From Pristionchus mayeri (lineage: Eukaryota; Nematoda; Chromadorea; Rhabditida; Neodiplogasteridae): a DNA stretch of 64,000 nucleotides. The position numbers and the translations under genes are program-made. Numbering within the stretch: the stretch's first letter is position 1; each line of letters begins with the position of its first letter. Where the stretch lies: NCBI GenBank assembly GCA_036245805.1, contig BTRK01000005.1, positions 44,503,216-44,567,215 on the forward strand, written 5' to 3'. Below, piece by piece: positions 45,401 through 56,326 of the stretch. A model generated the notes under the pieces. That model was not told the origin of the DNA and searched no databases. It saw nothing but the letters and a program-made list of their open reading frames with translations.

Positions 45401-47240
45401 CTGTGTTCTTAACGCCGATTGCGTCACTCAGCGACAATCGACATGATCTAAGCAACTAATCCCTCTGTGACAGCCATTGGTGGGAGCAATACATGTCAGG
45501 TAAAGTCAAAGTTATGAGGCGCAGTGTCTTCAACGAGAGAGCAAGCGCCGATTTATCGTCACAAGTGGGTAGGTAGGAATGATAGAATGGGAGAGAATTC
45601 GAGTCCTGAGAACAAAGGTGATAAAATGAGAAAGGAGAGGTTATAGCGTGCATACACATCTGATTTGCATTTCCGGGAGTCTAAAAACTTGAAGGGCTTC
45701 TTTAATGGAGATGTGGAGAGACTCGAAATTCTCACGAGGGCGATGCCCAACCTGTACTATTCTCCATACTACCTTCTAGTACTACCAATGCTTAGACCCA
45801 GCTGTGCCATTCTACTCTGTAGAGATCACCTTCGTCTCAGAAGAAGTGTACCACATCTACTTTCTAGAACTATTGCTATCTAAATGAGGGGCCCGACGGC
45901 CATTGATCATGTCTCTCTCACTCACCATAAATGACCGCACAGAGGCGAATAGCGCGCCCCTGGGATTGCCCTCTAATCCATTCTAGTCATCACATTGCTT
46001 CGCTCCAGCTGATCCACTCTATTCTGCACGGTGATCAACTAATGATCTTCTTATTGGACACACCGACCCACACTCATCCCTTCTCGAATTATTGTTAACT
46101 AAATGTGGTCCCATCATCATTCACCCTACTTCTCACTCACCGCAAATGGCTGCCCCGTGGGAATTGTTCTCTTAACGCCGATTGCGTCACACGGCGAGCA
46201 ACGGTCATGATCTATGCAACTAATCCCCCTATGTGACAGCCATTGTCGGGCAATAAATGTCAGGGGCTCTGTGTTCCCATTCTATCCGGTATCCTTTTGT
46301 GGGAAATGCGTCATTTGTCCCCTCCATTATCTTAACGGTACCATAGTGTTCGAAGAGTTGTAGACGGCTATAGCTGGTGTCATGGTCGCCTTATCTCACG
46401 ATTATCGCACTGGTCAATCATTTTGAGCCATTTTGTATTTTTCGAAATCGTATTTCAAAAGCATCCGAATAAAAGACCACCATATCCTTAGACGCTCCTC
46501 AAGTAGAAAGAACAATATAAGCCTATGGTTGGCATATGCTTAGCTCCAGCTAGTCCGCAACACTGTCCCGCACTCGTCCCTTCTCAAACTATTGTTAACT
46601 AAATGTGGTCCCATCCTCATTCACCCTACTTCTCACTCACAGCAAATGGCTGCCCGGTGGGTATGCCCGGTGCGAGCAATGGTCTGACTCTCTTCAGTTT
46701 GCACGCTCTCTCGTCGGTCAGAGAGACGAGAGAGCGTGCAAACTGAAGAGAGATAGACGATTGCTCCCCGGTGCACTTGCCCCGTGGGAACTGTTCTCTT
46801 AACGCCGATTGCGTCACACGGCGAGCAACGGTCATGATCTATGCAACTAATCTCCCTATGTGACAGCCATTGTCGGGCAATAAATGTCAGGGGCTCTGTG
46901 TTCCCATTCTATCCGGTATCCTTTTGTGGGAAATGCGTCATTTGTCCCCTCCATTATCTTAACGGTACCATAGTGTTGGAAGACTTGTATGCGGCTATAG
47001 CTGGTGTCATGGCCGCCTTATCTCACGATTATCGCACTGGGCAATCATTTTGAGCTATTTTGTATTTTTCGAAATCGTATTTCGAAAGCATCCGAATAAA
47101 AGGCCATCATATCCTTAGACGCTCCTCAAGTAGAAAGAACAATATAGGCCTATGGTTGGCATATGCTTAGCTCCAGCTAGTCCGCAACACTGTCCCGCAC
47201 TCGTCCCTTCTCAAACTATTGTTAACTAAATGAGGCCCCA
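45400..47240. repeat. Large tandem repeat, unit about 620 bp, two close copies and one older
   Basis: TTAACGCCGATTGCGTCACA begins near 46179 and 46799 and is followed in both by the same roughly 420 bp (GCAACGGTCATGATCTATGC, TGTGGGAAATGCGTCATTTG, GACGCTCCTCAAGTAGAAAG). An older, shorter match is at about 45409 (TTAACGCCGATTGCGTCACT). A GA/CT hairpin at 46680-46755 sits in the junction between the two young copies. No conserved frame runs through the units, so this is non-coding. Confidence 0.85.
46680..46755. repeat. GA/CT-rich hairpin with a near-perfect stem
   Basis: GACTCTCTTCAGTTTGCACG pairs with CGTGCAAACTGAAGAGAG around CTCGTCGGTCAGAGAGACGAG. It is present at one tandem-repeat junction and absent from the other, so it inserted after the duplication or marks its breakpoint. 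Confidence 0.88.
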
Positions 47241-48342
47241 TTACCATTGGACCTACCTCTCATTCATCGTAAATGACCACCCAGCGGGAATAGCGCGCCC
47301 CTGGGGTAGCTCCCGCACCCCTACAAAGTCTCGTTCTCACAAGTGACTGATGTTGCGCGGCCTGTCACTAGTGTTTTCGCTATTACCTGTGTACTCAATG
47401 CTTCGTTTCCCAGATTATGAATCATCTGCCATGTGTTACTTTCTACTCCATTCATGCTCATTCAACCTCTCTCAACTGGGTGGAGGGAGAGATGGGGGGA
47501 GTGGGTTGGAATGCAATAGGGGAAGGGGAGAAAGATGGGCATAGCATGGGCTTAAGATGCATATCACTGATATTCTCATCGAAAATACTGATATTTACAA
47601 GGCCATTAGTGATTGATTGATATGATTTATGCCTCGGAGAGACAGTAGTGTCATGTAGGAGTTGCTTTTCGTCATAATATCTTTGCTTTCTGATCTACAC
47701 GCGCACTGTGTAATCCGCCTCCGATAATCCCCTCTTCGAGCAATTAGTCCTGTTGCGCGTAAGCTCGCTCTAAAACTGACTACGAAAGCTGTTGTAAACC
47801 GAAATTTCGAAAATAATTCCTTCAGTACGTGCACAGAAACATTCGCTGTGCGCACAATTATTGCATACAAAGTCATGTAGGTAATGTACTCCCTTTTCCT
47901 CGATTCTCCTTCACATCTCACACCCATTAACCAGCCGTGTTTCTTCGACTTCCCCCTGTGGTGACCTGACCAGTATTAGGGCGTGGGGCGACATTGTTAA
48001 TGTGCCAAGGTGCCCGCCAAAAGAGGCGGAGCATGTCCTCGAATAGGACCTCTTATAATGCAGTATCAGACACATCGGCACACATTTGTCGCCAATCGGG
48101 TGAAACACCTCGTCCTAGATCAAAATCTGTTCAATCCAACGTCCCACTGCTCTCAATCTCATAATTCTCCTGTCATTGCGAGAGCGAGAGAGTGTGTAGA
48201 ACAGAGAGAATCAGTGAATTGCTAGGCAATCGCGTTGCGCTCAAGCTCATCTGTCATCTTCTTTCGTCTTCATTCAACTCCCTCCCTCTCCTCTGTTCGT
48301 CTACCTCCCCCGTCCTCTCCATCTCCTCCTCTCTCTCCTACT

Positions 48343-48426
<84 letters not shown>

Positions 48427-49482
48427 ATTGTTAAACGATGAGAGCAGGCGCCGTTCCTACCATTGTCCACATGCATAATCTTATGTTATTTTTTCGCGCT
48501 CACTTTAGAAAGAGGTGACTTCACACTCACAAAGTCGAAATAATAGGCATATCACGAAATGGTTATCTTCGTTTTGCGTGCTTTGGCTGTCCGACCGGTG
48601 AGGTGAGCTCAGAATTGCGATAGCATAGTAATTTTGCTGTGAAGTAATTAATGGCTTCCCATGCTTCACGAATCTAATCACTCTTCAACATTCACCATCT
48701 TTTTGAACGCTGCAATAATCCACTCAAATGCGTGAGCCATTCGAGTTCTCCTACGCCGCCAATTATCAAAATATAGAAATAACTCTTCAAGCTCGTCTCA
48801 AACGACTAATTGTGAACACTTCACGCAACATCTCTCGAAATCACGAACTCAAGAGCCAATTAGAGAAACCTTTTCCGCGTGTACGCCTCCGGAAATGCCG
48901 CGTCTGCACGTCCAAACGCATTTATCGCCTATCAAGTTCTCAAAAGCAACTCGCCATACACACTTGCTATTTTTCATCTGATTTTGTCGAGCAATGTATG
49001 ATCGCTATTACTAATCTTTTAAATATTGCTCAATTATTCTCGCATTGAAGAAATATATTTCCAGGTATGCCCCGAGGCCCGCTGGCGACGTGGCGAGACT
49101 CGGATCCCTCTTCAGCTGCCTCCAGCTCCTCGGGAAGGTACTATTAGATTGGAGGTCTATTATTCCCGAACTCGCAAAAGTGCATGGGATTCCAACTATG
49201 ATTAAATTTAGAAATTTTTTTAAAAATTTTTTTTAACATAAATCGATTCTCAGGTCGGTTTCACCGGTATCGAGGATATTGGAGAAGCAAACGGGCAGAG
49301 AGGACAATTTCCCTTAGCAAAGAGGGGAGAATGGAAAGTGCGATGAGTAAGTGTACATTTTCGAAATGTTTTTGAGACCGTGGATGTCGCGGTCAAATGT
49401 CTTTCATTACCCAACTATAGTCAGCTCAACAAAGCCATTACCCAGGTGACGATAATATCATTAAATTTGCCACACATTCCAG
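47241..49482. other. Upstream flank of the charged-protein gene
   Basis: Contains a (CT)n microsatellite at about 48346-48421 and a half hairpin near 48175-48220. Possible 5' exons of the next gene occur at about 49067-49136 and 49254-49346 (bounded by TTCCAG, ATTCTCAG and GTAAGT-type sites; one frame reads YAPRPAGDVARLGSLF then VGFTGIEDIGEANG). Their phase does not fit the next exon without a stop, so they are not included in the gene. Confidence 0.45.
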
Positions 49483-52400
49483 CGGCCATGAATGCAGCGA
49501 GTTGGCGATTATGGAAAGTGCAATGAAAAAGGAAGGACATCTCGAGTCAGTTCTTATTTATGCTTGCCTAAATTTATTGTTGGCCGATGTATGTCTTAGA
49601 ATAAGCCGCAGAAAGTAAGGTGTTATCGCGCAGACGCTCCTCGTTGCTATAGTTATTACATCACCTTTCTCTGACGCGCGTGTCTCGTGAATACACAAGA
49701 GTTTCTGAACCTAATCGCCAAAATAACTCCTAATTGAGCGCTTTCACGCGATCAGTCTGGGAAAATATTACCGATGCACGATACATAATCGCACGTCAAT
49801 ATATATGTCTAGTAGTCAAAATATCGATATTGGCAACTCTACAATACCTTTACCTATATATGATCAAATTATAGACGGTTTATGTGATACTTGTACATAT
49901 TTCATACGTTAACAATTCCGCATCTGAGGGCGTAGTAATTAAGAATGGAATTCGATAAGCGAAACCACAAGCTAATCATTCTACACACACTCGATCGATT
50001 CAGTGGTGAGCTAGTGTGTAGTAGAGTGCGCAATTCGAAAATCGTTTTTTTTTTCATTTCCCATAATCTCTCGACCGGTCGAGTGGTGATACAGTGTGAT
50101 AAATGAAGATACCATTACCCGAATAACATACTCTAGTGTATAGAATTAAAATACCGAGGTGCAGTTTATCGAACTATAATTTGCTGTGAGCCGCAAGTGG
50201 GCTTGGAGCTTCTAAACTATACAGTATCTCATTTCACGCATTTCAGCCCTGCGGAGTCGTCGTGTGGTCCTACATGCACGCAACTTGATCCCTCATCCTC
50301 CTCTCCTGGTGTTGTTCCGCCGGTGCACAACGAGCCAACCTCGAGCGTGAAGGAGGGCTGTGGAGCAAGGAAAGCTGAGGATAAGGAATCGCTTTCCTCT
50401 CGCGTGAATGGACTTCAAAACTTCCCATCCGCTCTTGCTGACCAAACGAAAGCTGTATCGATCCTCACAGAAGGCAAGGTGAAGGGCAGGACGACGGCAT
50501 GGGTAGCGGATGTGGTCGGACGCTGGAGAGGAGACTGGGAGAAGGATCTGCTTCCTCCACTCGACCAGGGATTCGGTCGAGACACAGTCCCTGTGGGCAA
50601 GCATTATGGACAGCCGGACCATGACGAAGCAGAGAAGGAGAACAAGGATAGGAGGAATCAGAGGAGTGGAGAGGATCGAGTCCGACCACGCCTCGATAGT
50701 GCCTACGGGAGAGACACGGTAGCTGCTGAAGGGACTTCCAGTTGGAGAGACTCCGGATTCGGGCGGGATACGGTTCTATGGACGAGACCTTATGGAGAAG
50801 CCGGCTTTGGACATGATGTTGCTAAGAACAGCGCTCAGCCCCAGTTATCTCCATCACAAGTATTCGGGCGTGATACAGTCGCATCCTCGCAGACTTCCGG
50901 TGCGAGGGACGAGGGATGTTGTCGCGAGGTGGTCTAGGCCTCATCAGGTTATGGAGAAGATGACGTCATCTACCCGGCTCCGTCATCTGTCTCGGAAGAA
51001 TTCGAGGGGAGGGAGGTGGAAGTGCTTGATACGATGAAGGATGATGATGAGGACGAGAAGGATGATACAATGATAGAGAAGGATAATGAAGAGGAGCAGA
51101 GAAAGGTTGAGAAGAAGGATAAGGGTGAGACACCCTGGTTCCCCCAAGAGCGTTCTCCCTATGCAACCCTACAGGAACTTGAAATGGCAGAGATGGAGAG
51201 GGACCGGATAAGAAGGATGGCGGGGAGATCAAATAGAGGATCGCTTCAAGATCTGCGGAATATCTTCAAGACAAAAAGGGAAAAGGAGAACGCCCGTATC
51301 AAGCCGCTTCCCAAGAAGGAAACGGAGCCCATCTCGATCTATGATCGAATCGGCAACTTTTTGGATGAACTGTTTCCGAATCTGCGAGAGTTCAAGCCAT
51401 TCGTGGGCGGCTTTCCCGAGCCTGCGGAGGGCGATGAGGGCTGGAAGGCGTGGATCGTGGATGGCAAAGTGGAGGAGAAGGAGACACGGAAGGAGGATGT
51501 AAACGAGAAGATTGAGGAGAAGAAGGAGAGGATAGAGATAGAAAAGAAAATTGAGAATAGCGTGGATAGTACCGAGACGAAAAAGAAAGATAAGAAGGAG
51601 GAGAAGATGGAGGAGGCCCAGAATGGGAGAGATGAGATCATCGTGCAAGAGGAGGAACAACCCGAGGAGTATGTGATGTGGAATGGGATGAAGTTGAAGC
51701 TGAGGAATAAGAAGTCGAAGAGCGGAGATGTTGAGAAGAAGGAAGAGAAGACAGCCGAAGAGTGGAAAGAAGGGAGAAAAGGGGCGGAGGAAACGATAGA
51801 TGAGCACAAGAAGCAGTGGAGAATGGAGAATAGGGCGAAGATGGAGGAGAGGAGGATCGTAGATAATAAGGAAGATACGAATACCTATGAGCGGTTGACC
51901 AAGTGTGGGGATGGGAACGATAAGGAGGTGATCAGGAAGAATTGGAAGAAGGAGGCGTTGGCGAATACGGAAATGGCGATGGAGGAGTATAGCCAGGCTT
52001 GGAAGGAGGAGAGGAGGAGAGAGCAGGATAAGAAGGAGGAATGGATCAGGAGGAGGAGGAGAGGGAAGCGATCTGGAACGATTCGTGTGGCGAATTTTGA
52101 GAAGGTGTGCGCATTTGATTATTAGTATATTTTTTCAAATAAGCTAGTTGAAAATACTCTATTGTGAATAATGAGCTTCGTATGATATTAAGCAATGACA
52201 TCAAACCAATGGCATTTAGGACAAGCGGCGAATACACGCCGAGCTGACGTACAGACCTGCTCTGGCGCAGCAGCAGGTTAGTATTTTCTAGTCTTCCTAT
52301 TATTTCTTCAAATTAGTGATTTGTACTGCTTTTTTTACTATTTTAATCGTATCATACTTCTTCTACGGACTACTAGTTGGTGTGTTCTGGCTATACCAGC

Positions 52401-55021
52401 AAGATCCAATTAAATCTATACCAGTTAGATCCAAATAATTAAGGTCGTCTGGGGCAGCGATGCGGAGGACACGACTCCAATTATAGAGCAATCTTCACTG
52501 CTCGAGAAGAGAGATAGTGGCAATTCCACGGACAGTGGCAACAACGAGCGTAGTATCAAGATAAATGAGAGGTAACATTTTTCGAGCATAACTGATTATT
52601 ACAAATAAGGATTAATATGCAAAGTATTGCATTGATTTGATAATGGTGCGTAGTTGGTATGCAGGTCACTAATGAAATTATTGATTAGTCAAGTATCACG
52701 AGCGGTTTGCAGTGCACCAACTTGCCCCGGATGCGCAGCGTGCCATGCCCTGACCTTCAAGGACGAGCATCTCGTCATTGCGTCAATTCGTGATGTGAGG
52801 AGCTCTATTCTTAGAATGACAATAATAAATAAATTTTTGTACGTTGAATGTTAACCGAAAATATTAGATTGAACAGAAAGTCTTTATAAACTGTTTTGCT
52901 CGATCACTGCTCAGTGCACGAGACCTTTGGTGTTTCCTCGCCTCTAGTGAATAACACATGACAAAGGGACTGTGTGGTCAACAACTCCCCATTCCACGCC
53001 TTTCATTCTGCCACTAGTAAGACCACGATGTTTGTTCCCACGGCCTTGCACATCCGCAACGTTCTGTTATTCGTATTCCTCTCTCACACTACAATGAAGG
53101 AATAGGAACGTCAGTTGGCTGAAGTGTACGATTCATATGCCACTCACTACCAGACCATGCGCAATTGGTACCAACTCTTCGAGAAGGGGGACTTTTCCAT
53201 GGATGATCATGACCGGTCTGGGAGGCCACCCGAGCTGGATTTGGATGCGCTACGGATCGTAGTGGAATTGGATCCTTCCCAAATACCCGCGACATGGCAG
53301 CCACACTTGGGGTATCGCAAAGCACCATCGTAAAATGATTGGTCTCCATTGGCAAGAAGAAGAAGCTAGGCCGTTTCATACCCCACAAATTGACCCAAGA
53401 CCAGTTTGACCACCGTGTCGACGATTCCCTTTCTCTACTCACTCTTCACGCTGGAGATCGATGGTTGGACCGTCTCATAACAGGGGTCGAGAAGTGGGTC
53501 TGCTATGAGAATCACCATAGGAGGGCACAGTGGGTGGATGCCAATGAGACCCCACAGAACGTCGCAAAGCCTGACCTTCACCCTATGAAAATCTTGCTCT
53601 CTGCCTGGTGGGGAGTGGATGGCCCGATTTACTGGGAGCTCCTACCCGAGAAGCGGATAATTACTGGATATGTCTACACTAAACAACTACGGAATCTCAA
53701 GAAGAAATTCGCACAATCTGCCCTGAACGGCAAGAAAGTGTACTATCAACACGATAACGCCTGACTCCATGTTGCACGGCAGGTCAAGCAGGAGCTGTCC
53801 AAATAAGGCTGGATGGTTCTCCCTGATACACCGTATTCTCCTAACTTGGCCCCTTCGGATTATTGGTTGTTCTCGGATCTGACCCGTCATCTCGATCAGA
53901 GATCCTTCATTTCCCGTGGGGCGATCGAGGCCGCACTCAAGCAATATTTTGATTCGCGCCGAGATGGGTTCTATAAGGAGGGAATCCATAAGTTGCCTGA
54001 ACGTTGGAGATTTGTCATAGATAACAATGGTGCATACGTTTGATTTCGCTCTTGCGCTTTATTGTCAGAAGAAGGGAAATAAAAAGTTTATAAAGACTTT
54101 CTGTTCAACCTAATACATCAATTCAACCTAATTACAGGCTATGAACAGACGCGTGCTGATCGAGATCGGCGTGTTCCAGCCTGATAACGAGCCGGAGCGG
54201 GAGTGCTTCCCAGTGGTGGGTATTGTTGCATTGGAGTTCGAGAAGAGATGCCGTGGTATCTCCACATTAATTTAAGAAAAGGTGCATCCGAATTGCATTG
54301 CGTGCTATAGTAGGCAGTGTTGTAATTAGCGAAAAAATACAATATGGTTTTTGCTATTTCAGTTCATGCAAAAACGCCGTGAAGTCCAAGAGGAGGCTAT
54401 GGAGAAGTTCAAGGACAGAAACTACTACTCCGAAGTCACCGAGACGGAATACTTCCTAGTGTTTGGAGAGGCGAAACCGGTGAGATTTTTGTAAAGGAAA
54501 TGCGCAATTAGTCGTTGCGGCGCTCTGCAAGAGTTTTATCTAATACTGGATCGTGCATTAATAACGTATTGCTGGTTCCATGTTATGCTTTGATACCCCC
54601 ACCGAAACATAGCATAATGGAAGTTGCAAATCCGAAATTATGGGTTAAATTGCTAGTTTTAGAGTCCGAAGGGGAGTTTCGCAATTGTTGAAGTTTTTTT
54701 TATGTATGTTACTTCCATCATCGCAAACCGCATAGGTGTGCTCTGTATCAAATTACCTTAAACATGGGATATGAGTCCATGATAATTTTTGCAAAATTTC
54801 CATCGTTTGTAATGCATTTATGATTATAATCAATTGATTGATAATTATACTACCAGTATCTATCAATGAAAAAATACGTAATTAATGCAATTCAGGTCGA
54901 GGACCACAAAGATATTTTGCGGAAACAAATCGCTAAGTGGCTGGCGTACACCGACAAGGTACCGATCCTGCCGCCGTTCGACCTTCCGATACGAAGTGGC
55001 AACAGAATTACTATGTTTTAA
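49483..55021 (+). CDS. Large charged, repeat-bearing protein of unknown function, with an in-frame TAG
   Basis: Exons in phase: 49483-49545, 50247-52104, 52220-52276, 52444-52571, 52665-52794, 54138-54215, 54363-54479 and 54896-55021 (TAA). The true 5' end is unknown. The 619-codon second exon first carries imperfect repeats of GFGRDTV (QGFGRDTVPVG, SAYGRDTVAAEG, SGFGRDTVLW, GFGHDVA, VFGRDTVASS). A TAG at 50935-50937 follows, after which the same frame stays open for 389 codons. That second part is very rich in Lys and Glu (KKDKGETPWFPQERSPYATL, then long EKK/EEK tracts), suggesting coiled or single alpha-helix structure. The small 3' exons encode a compact part with a Cys cluster (CSAPTCPGCAACH) and RRVLIEIGVFQPDNEPERE, TEYFLVFGEAKP, WLAYTDKVPILPPFDLP. 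No known family is recognised. A mariner lies in the intron 52795-54137. Confidence 0.7.
52864..54113 (+). mobile_element. Full-length mariner, 1250 bp, with a defective transposase
   Basis: Inverted ends TTAGATTGAACAGAAAGTC and GACTTTCTGTTCAACCTAA are flanked by TA (52862-52863, 54114-54115). The plus-strand transposase reads YDSYATHYQTMRNWYQLFEK, DRSGRPPELDLDAL, GRFIPHKLTQDQFDHRVD, ILLSAWWGVDGPIYWELLP, YYQHDNA and YSPNLAPSDYWLF and ends GIHKLPERWRFVIDNNG. The first catalytic Asp is lost (TGVEKWV instead of TGDEKWV), there is a frameshift near 53280, and three in-frame stops. It cannot code for an active enzyme. It lies entirely within an intron of the charged-protein gene. Confidence 0.93.
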
Positions 55022-55579
55022 TGATCTACCGACTGTCCATTCAGTTATAGTTGGTTAGTTGGTCAATCTCTATGATAAGTAATAGTGAAACGATTACTGA
55101 AATTTGATCAACTAGTTACAAAATAGATTTCCTCGTTAATAATAATTATTATGCACTAATTTATAATGTTTGAAATATCCCTTTGATCATTGTCTTTGTA
55201 TACATGTAGAAGGAGGTTTGTCTCTAAATGTTGTAAAGTAGAGCCATTGGCCATAGTGAAAATTGTTATCGCTATATGTATTACCAATTGGAATATGAGC
55301 TAATTTATCGTAGTTGTTGTTCTCTAAATTAGAAAAAAACGCAAATGGTAACTTTATCGATTAGGTTGTGATCAACCTTTTTCCAAATCCTCAAAACAAT
55401 CGTAGATACCTCAGCCGCTTAAAATTAGTTCGACCATACCTCACCAATTTTTAATCCATGAACTAGAAATAATCCCAGATAACAAATTTCCCATCTTTTT
55501 TTCACAAATTATGTATTGAGTGTTTATGTATGTATGTCGCAAAATATTTCACCCAATTGTAGTACTTCAAACCTGCTAG

Positions 55580-55648
<69 letters not shown>

Positions 55649-55982
55649 AAGTCGCAATACTATGTACGATTATTTGATCAAAGTGATAACACCACTAATC
55701 TCGCATTCACCTTTCTTATAGTTCTGATAGACAATTGTTTGCATGAGTCGATAATTGTCTGCATGAGTAGCCCGTGGTGATAAAGTTAGCATACGTTACA
55801 TAAATTCTTAATCGCATCGACAACATAATCTCAATATCAGCAACTAGTAATCATCACAAATAATCCAGAAAGTGATAAGACAAACACCTCCTAATTTCTT
55901 GCCCAAACCCTAAACTGATAAGAGAATAGCGTGCATTCATTTGCCCAAACCTACCTTCCTCTACCGGTAAATCACTAGGTTG
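55022..55982. other. Gene 3' flank with a (CT)n microsatellite
   Basis: About 60 bp of pure (CT)n at 55582-55643. The remaining sequence is AT-rich. A weak minus-strand exon end (LPVEEG before GTAGGT) lies near 55965 and could belong to the gene at 56327, but no clear acceptor supports it. Confidence 0.55.
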
Positions 55983-56234
55983 CTCTGGTTTCTCCGAACC
56001 AGTTGCTGGGGAACCCGCCAACAACAAGGCACTGGCTACCAACTGGTTAGCCTAAGCTCCGCCCATTCTAACTGGTTAGCCAGTTGTTAACCAGTTGTTG
56101 ACCAGTTGTTAACCAGTTGGAGTGGGCGGATCTTAGGCTAACCAGTTGCTAACCAGTGCCCTGACCAGTTAGTAACCAGTGCTCTGGCCAGTTGCTGGCG
56201 GGTTCCCCAGCAACTGGTTGGGAGAAACCAGAGT
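55983..56234. repeat. Inverted-repeat element built from AACCAGTTG units
   Basis: The ends CTCTGGTTTCTCCGAACC and the inverse GGTTGGGAGAAACCAGAG enclose GGGGAACCCGCCA and its inverse. The interior is about a dozen copies of AACCAGTTG or CAACTGGTT in both orientations at 10-25-bp spacing. Neighbouring DNA has none. It may be a MITE with internal satellite expansion or a clustered binding-site array. Confidence 0.85.
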
Positions 56235-56326
56235 AATCATACTCGATTATAAGCAAATATTAGTTCATCATAGGGCGCCTAAGGGTTCAATAACCCTGTC
56301 GCGAACGATGTCGTATATAGACTGAC

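Noticed and set aside
48192..48441. Ser/Leu repeat frames
   Set aside because: Translation of a (CT)n microsatellite.
49067..49346. Extra 5' exons of the charged-protein gene
   Set aside because: Good splice sites, but phases give a stop when joined to 49483; kept only as a possibility.
51229..51809. Long leucine- or serine-rich open frames on the minus strand
   Set aside because: They are antisense shadows of the Lys/Glu-rich exon: GAG/AAG codons read backwards give Leu/Phe/Ser codons.
55983..56234. CRISPR-like array
   Set aside because: Repeats are 9 bp, in both orientations and without regular spacers, in a eukaryotic genome.
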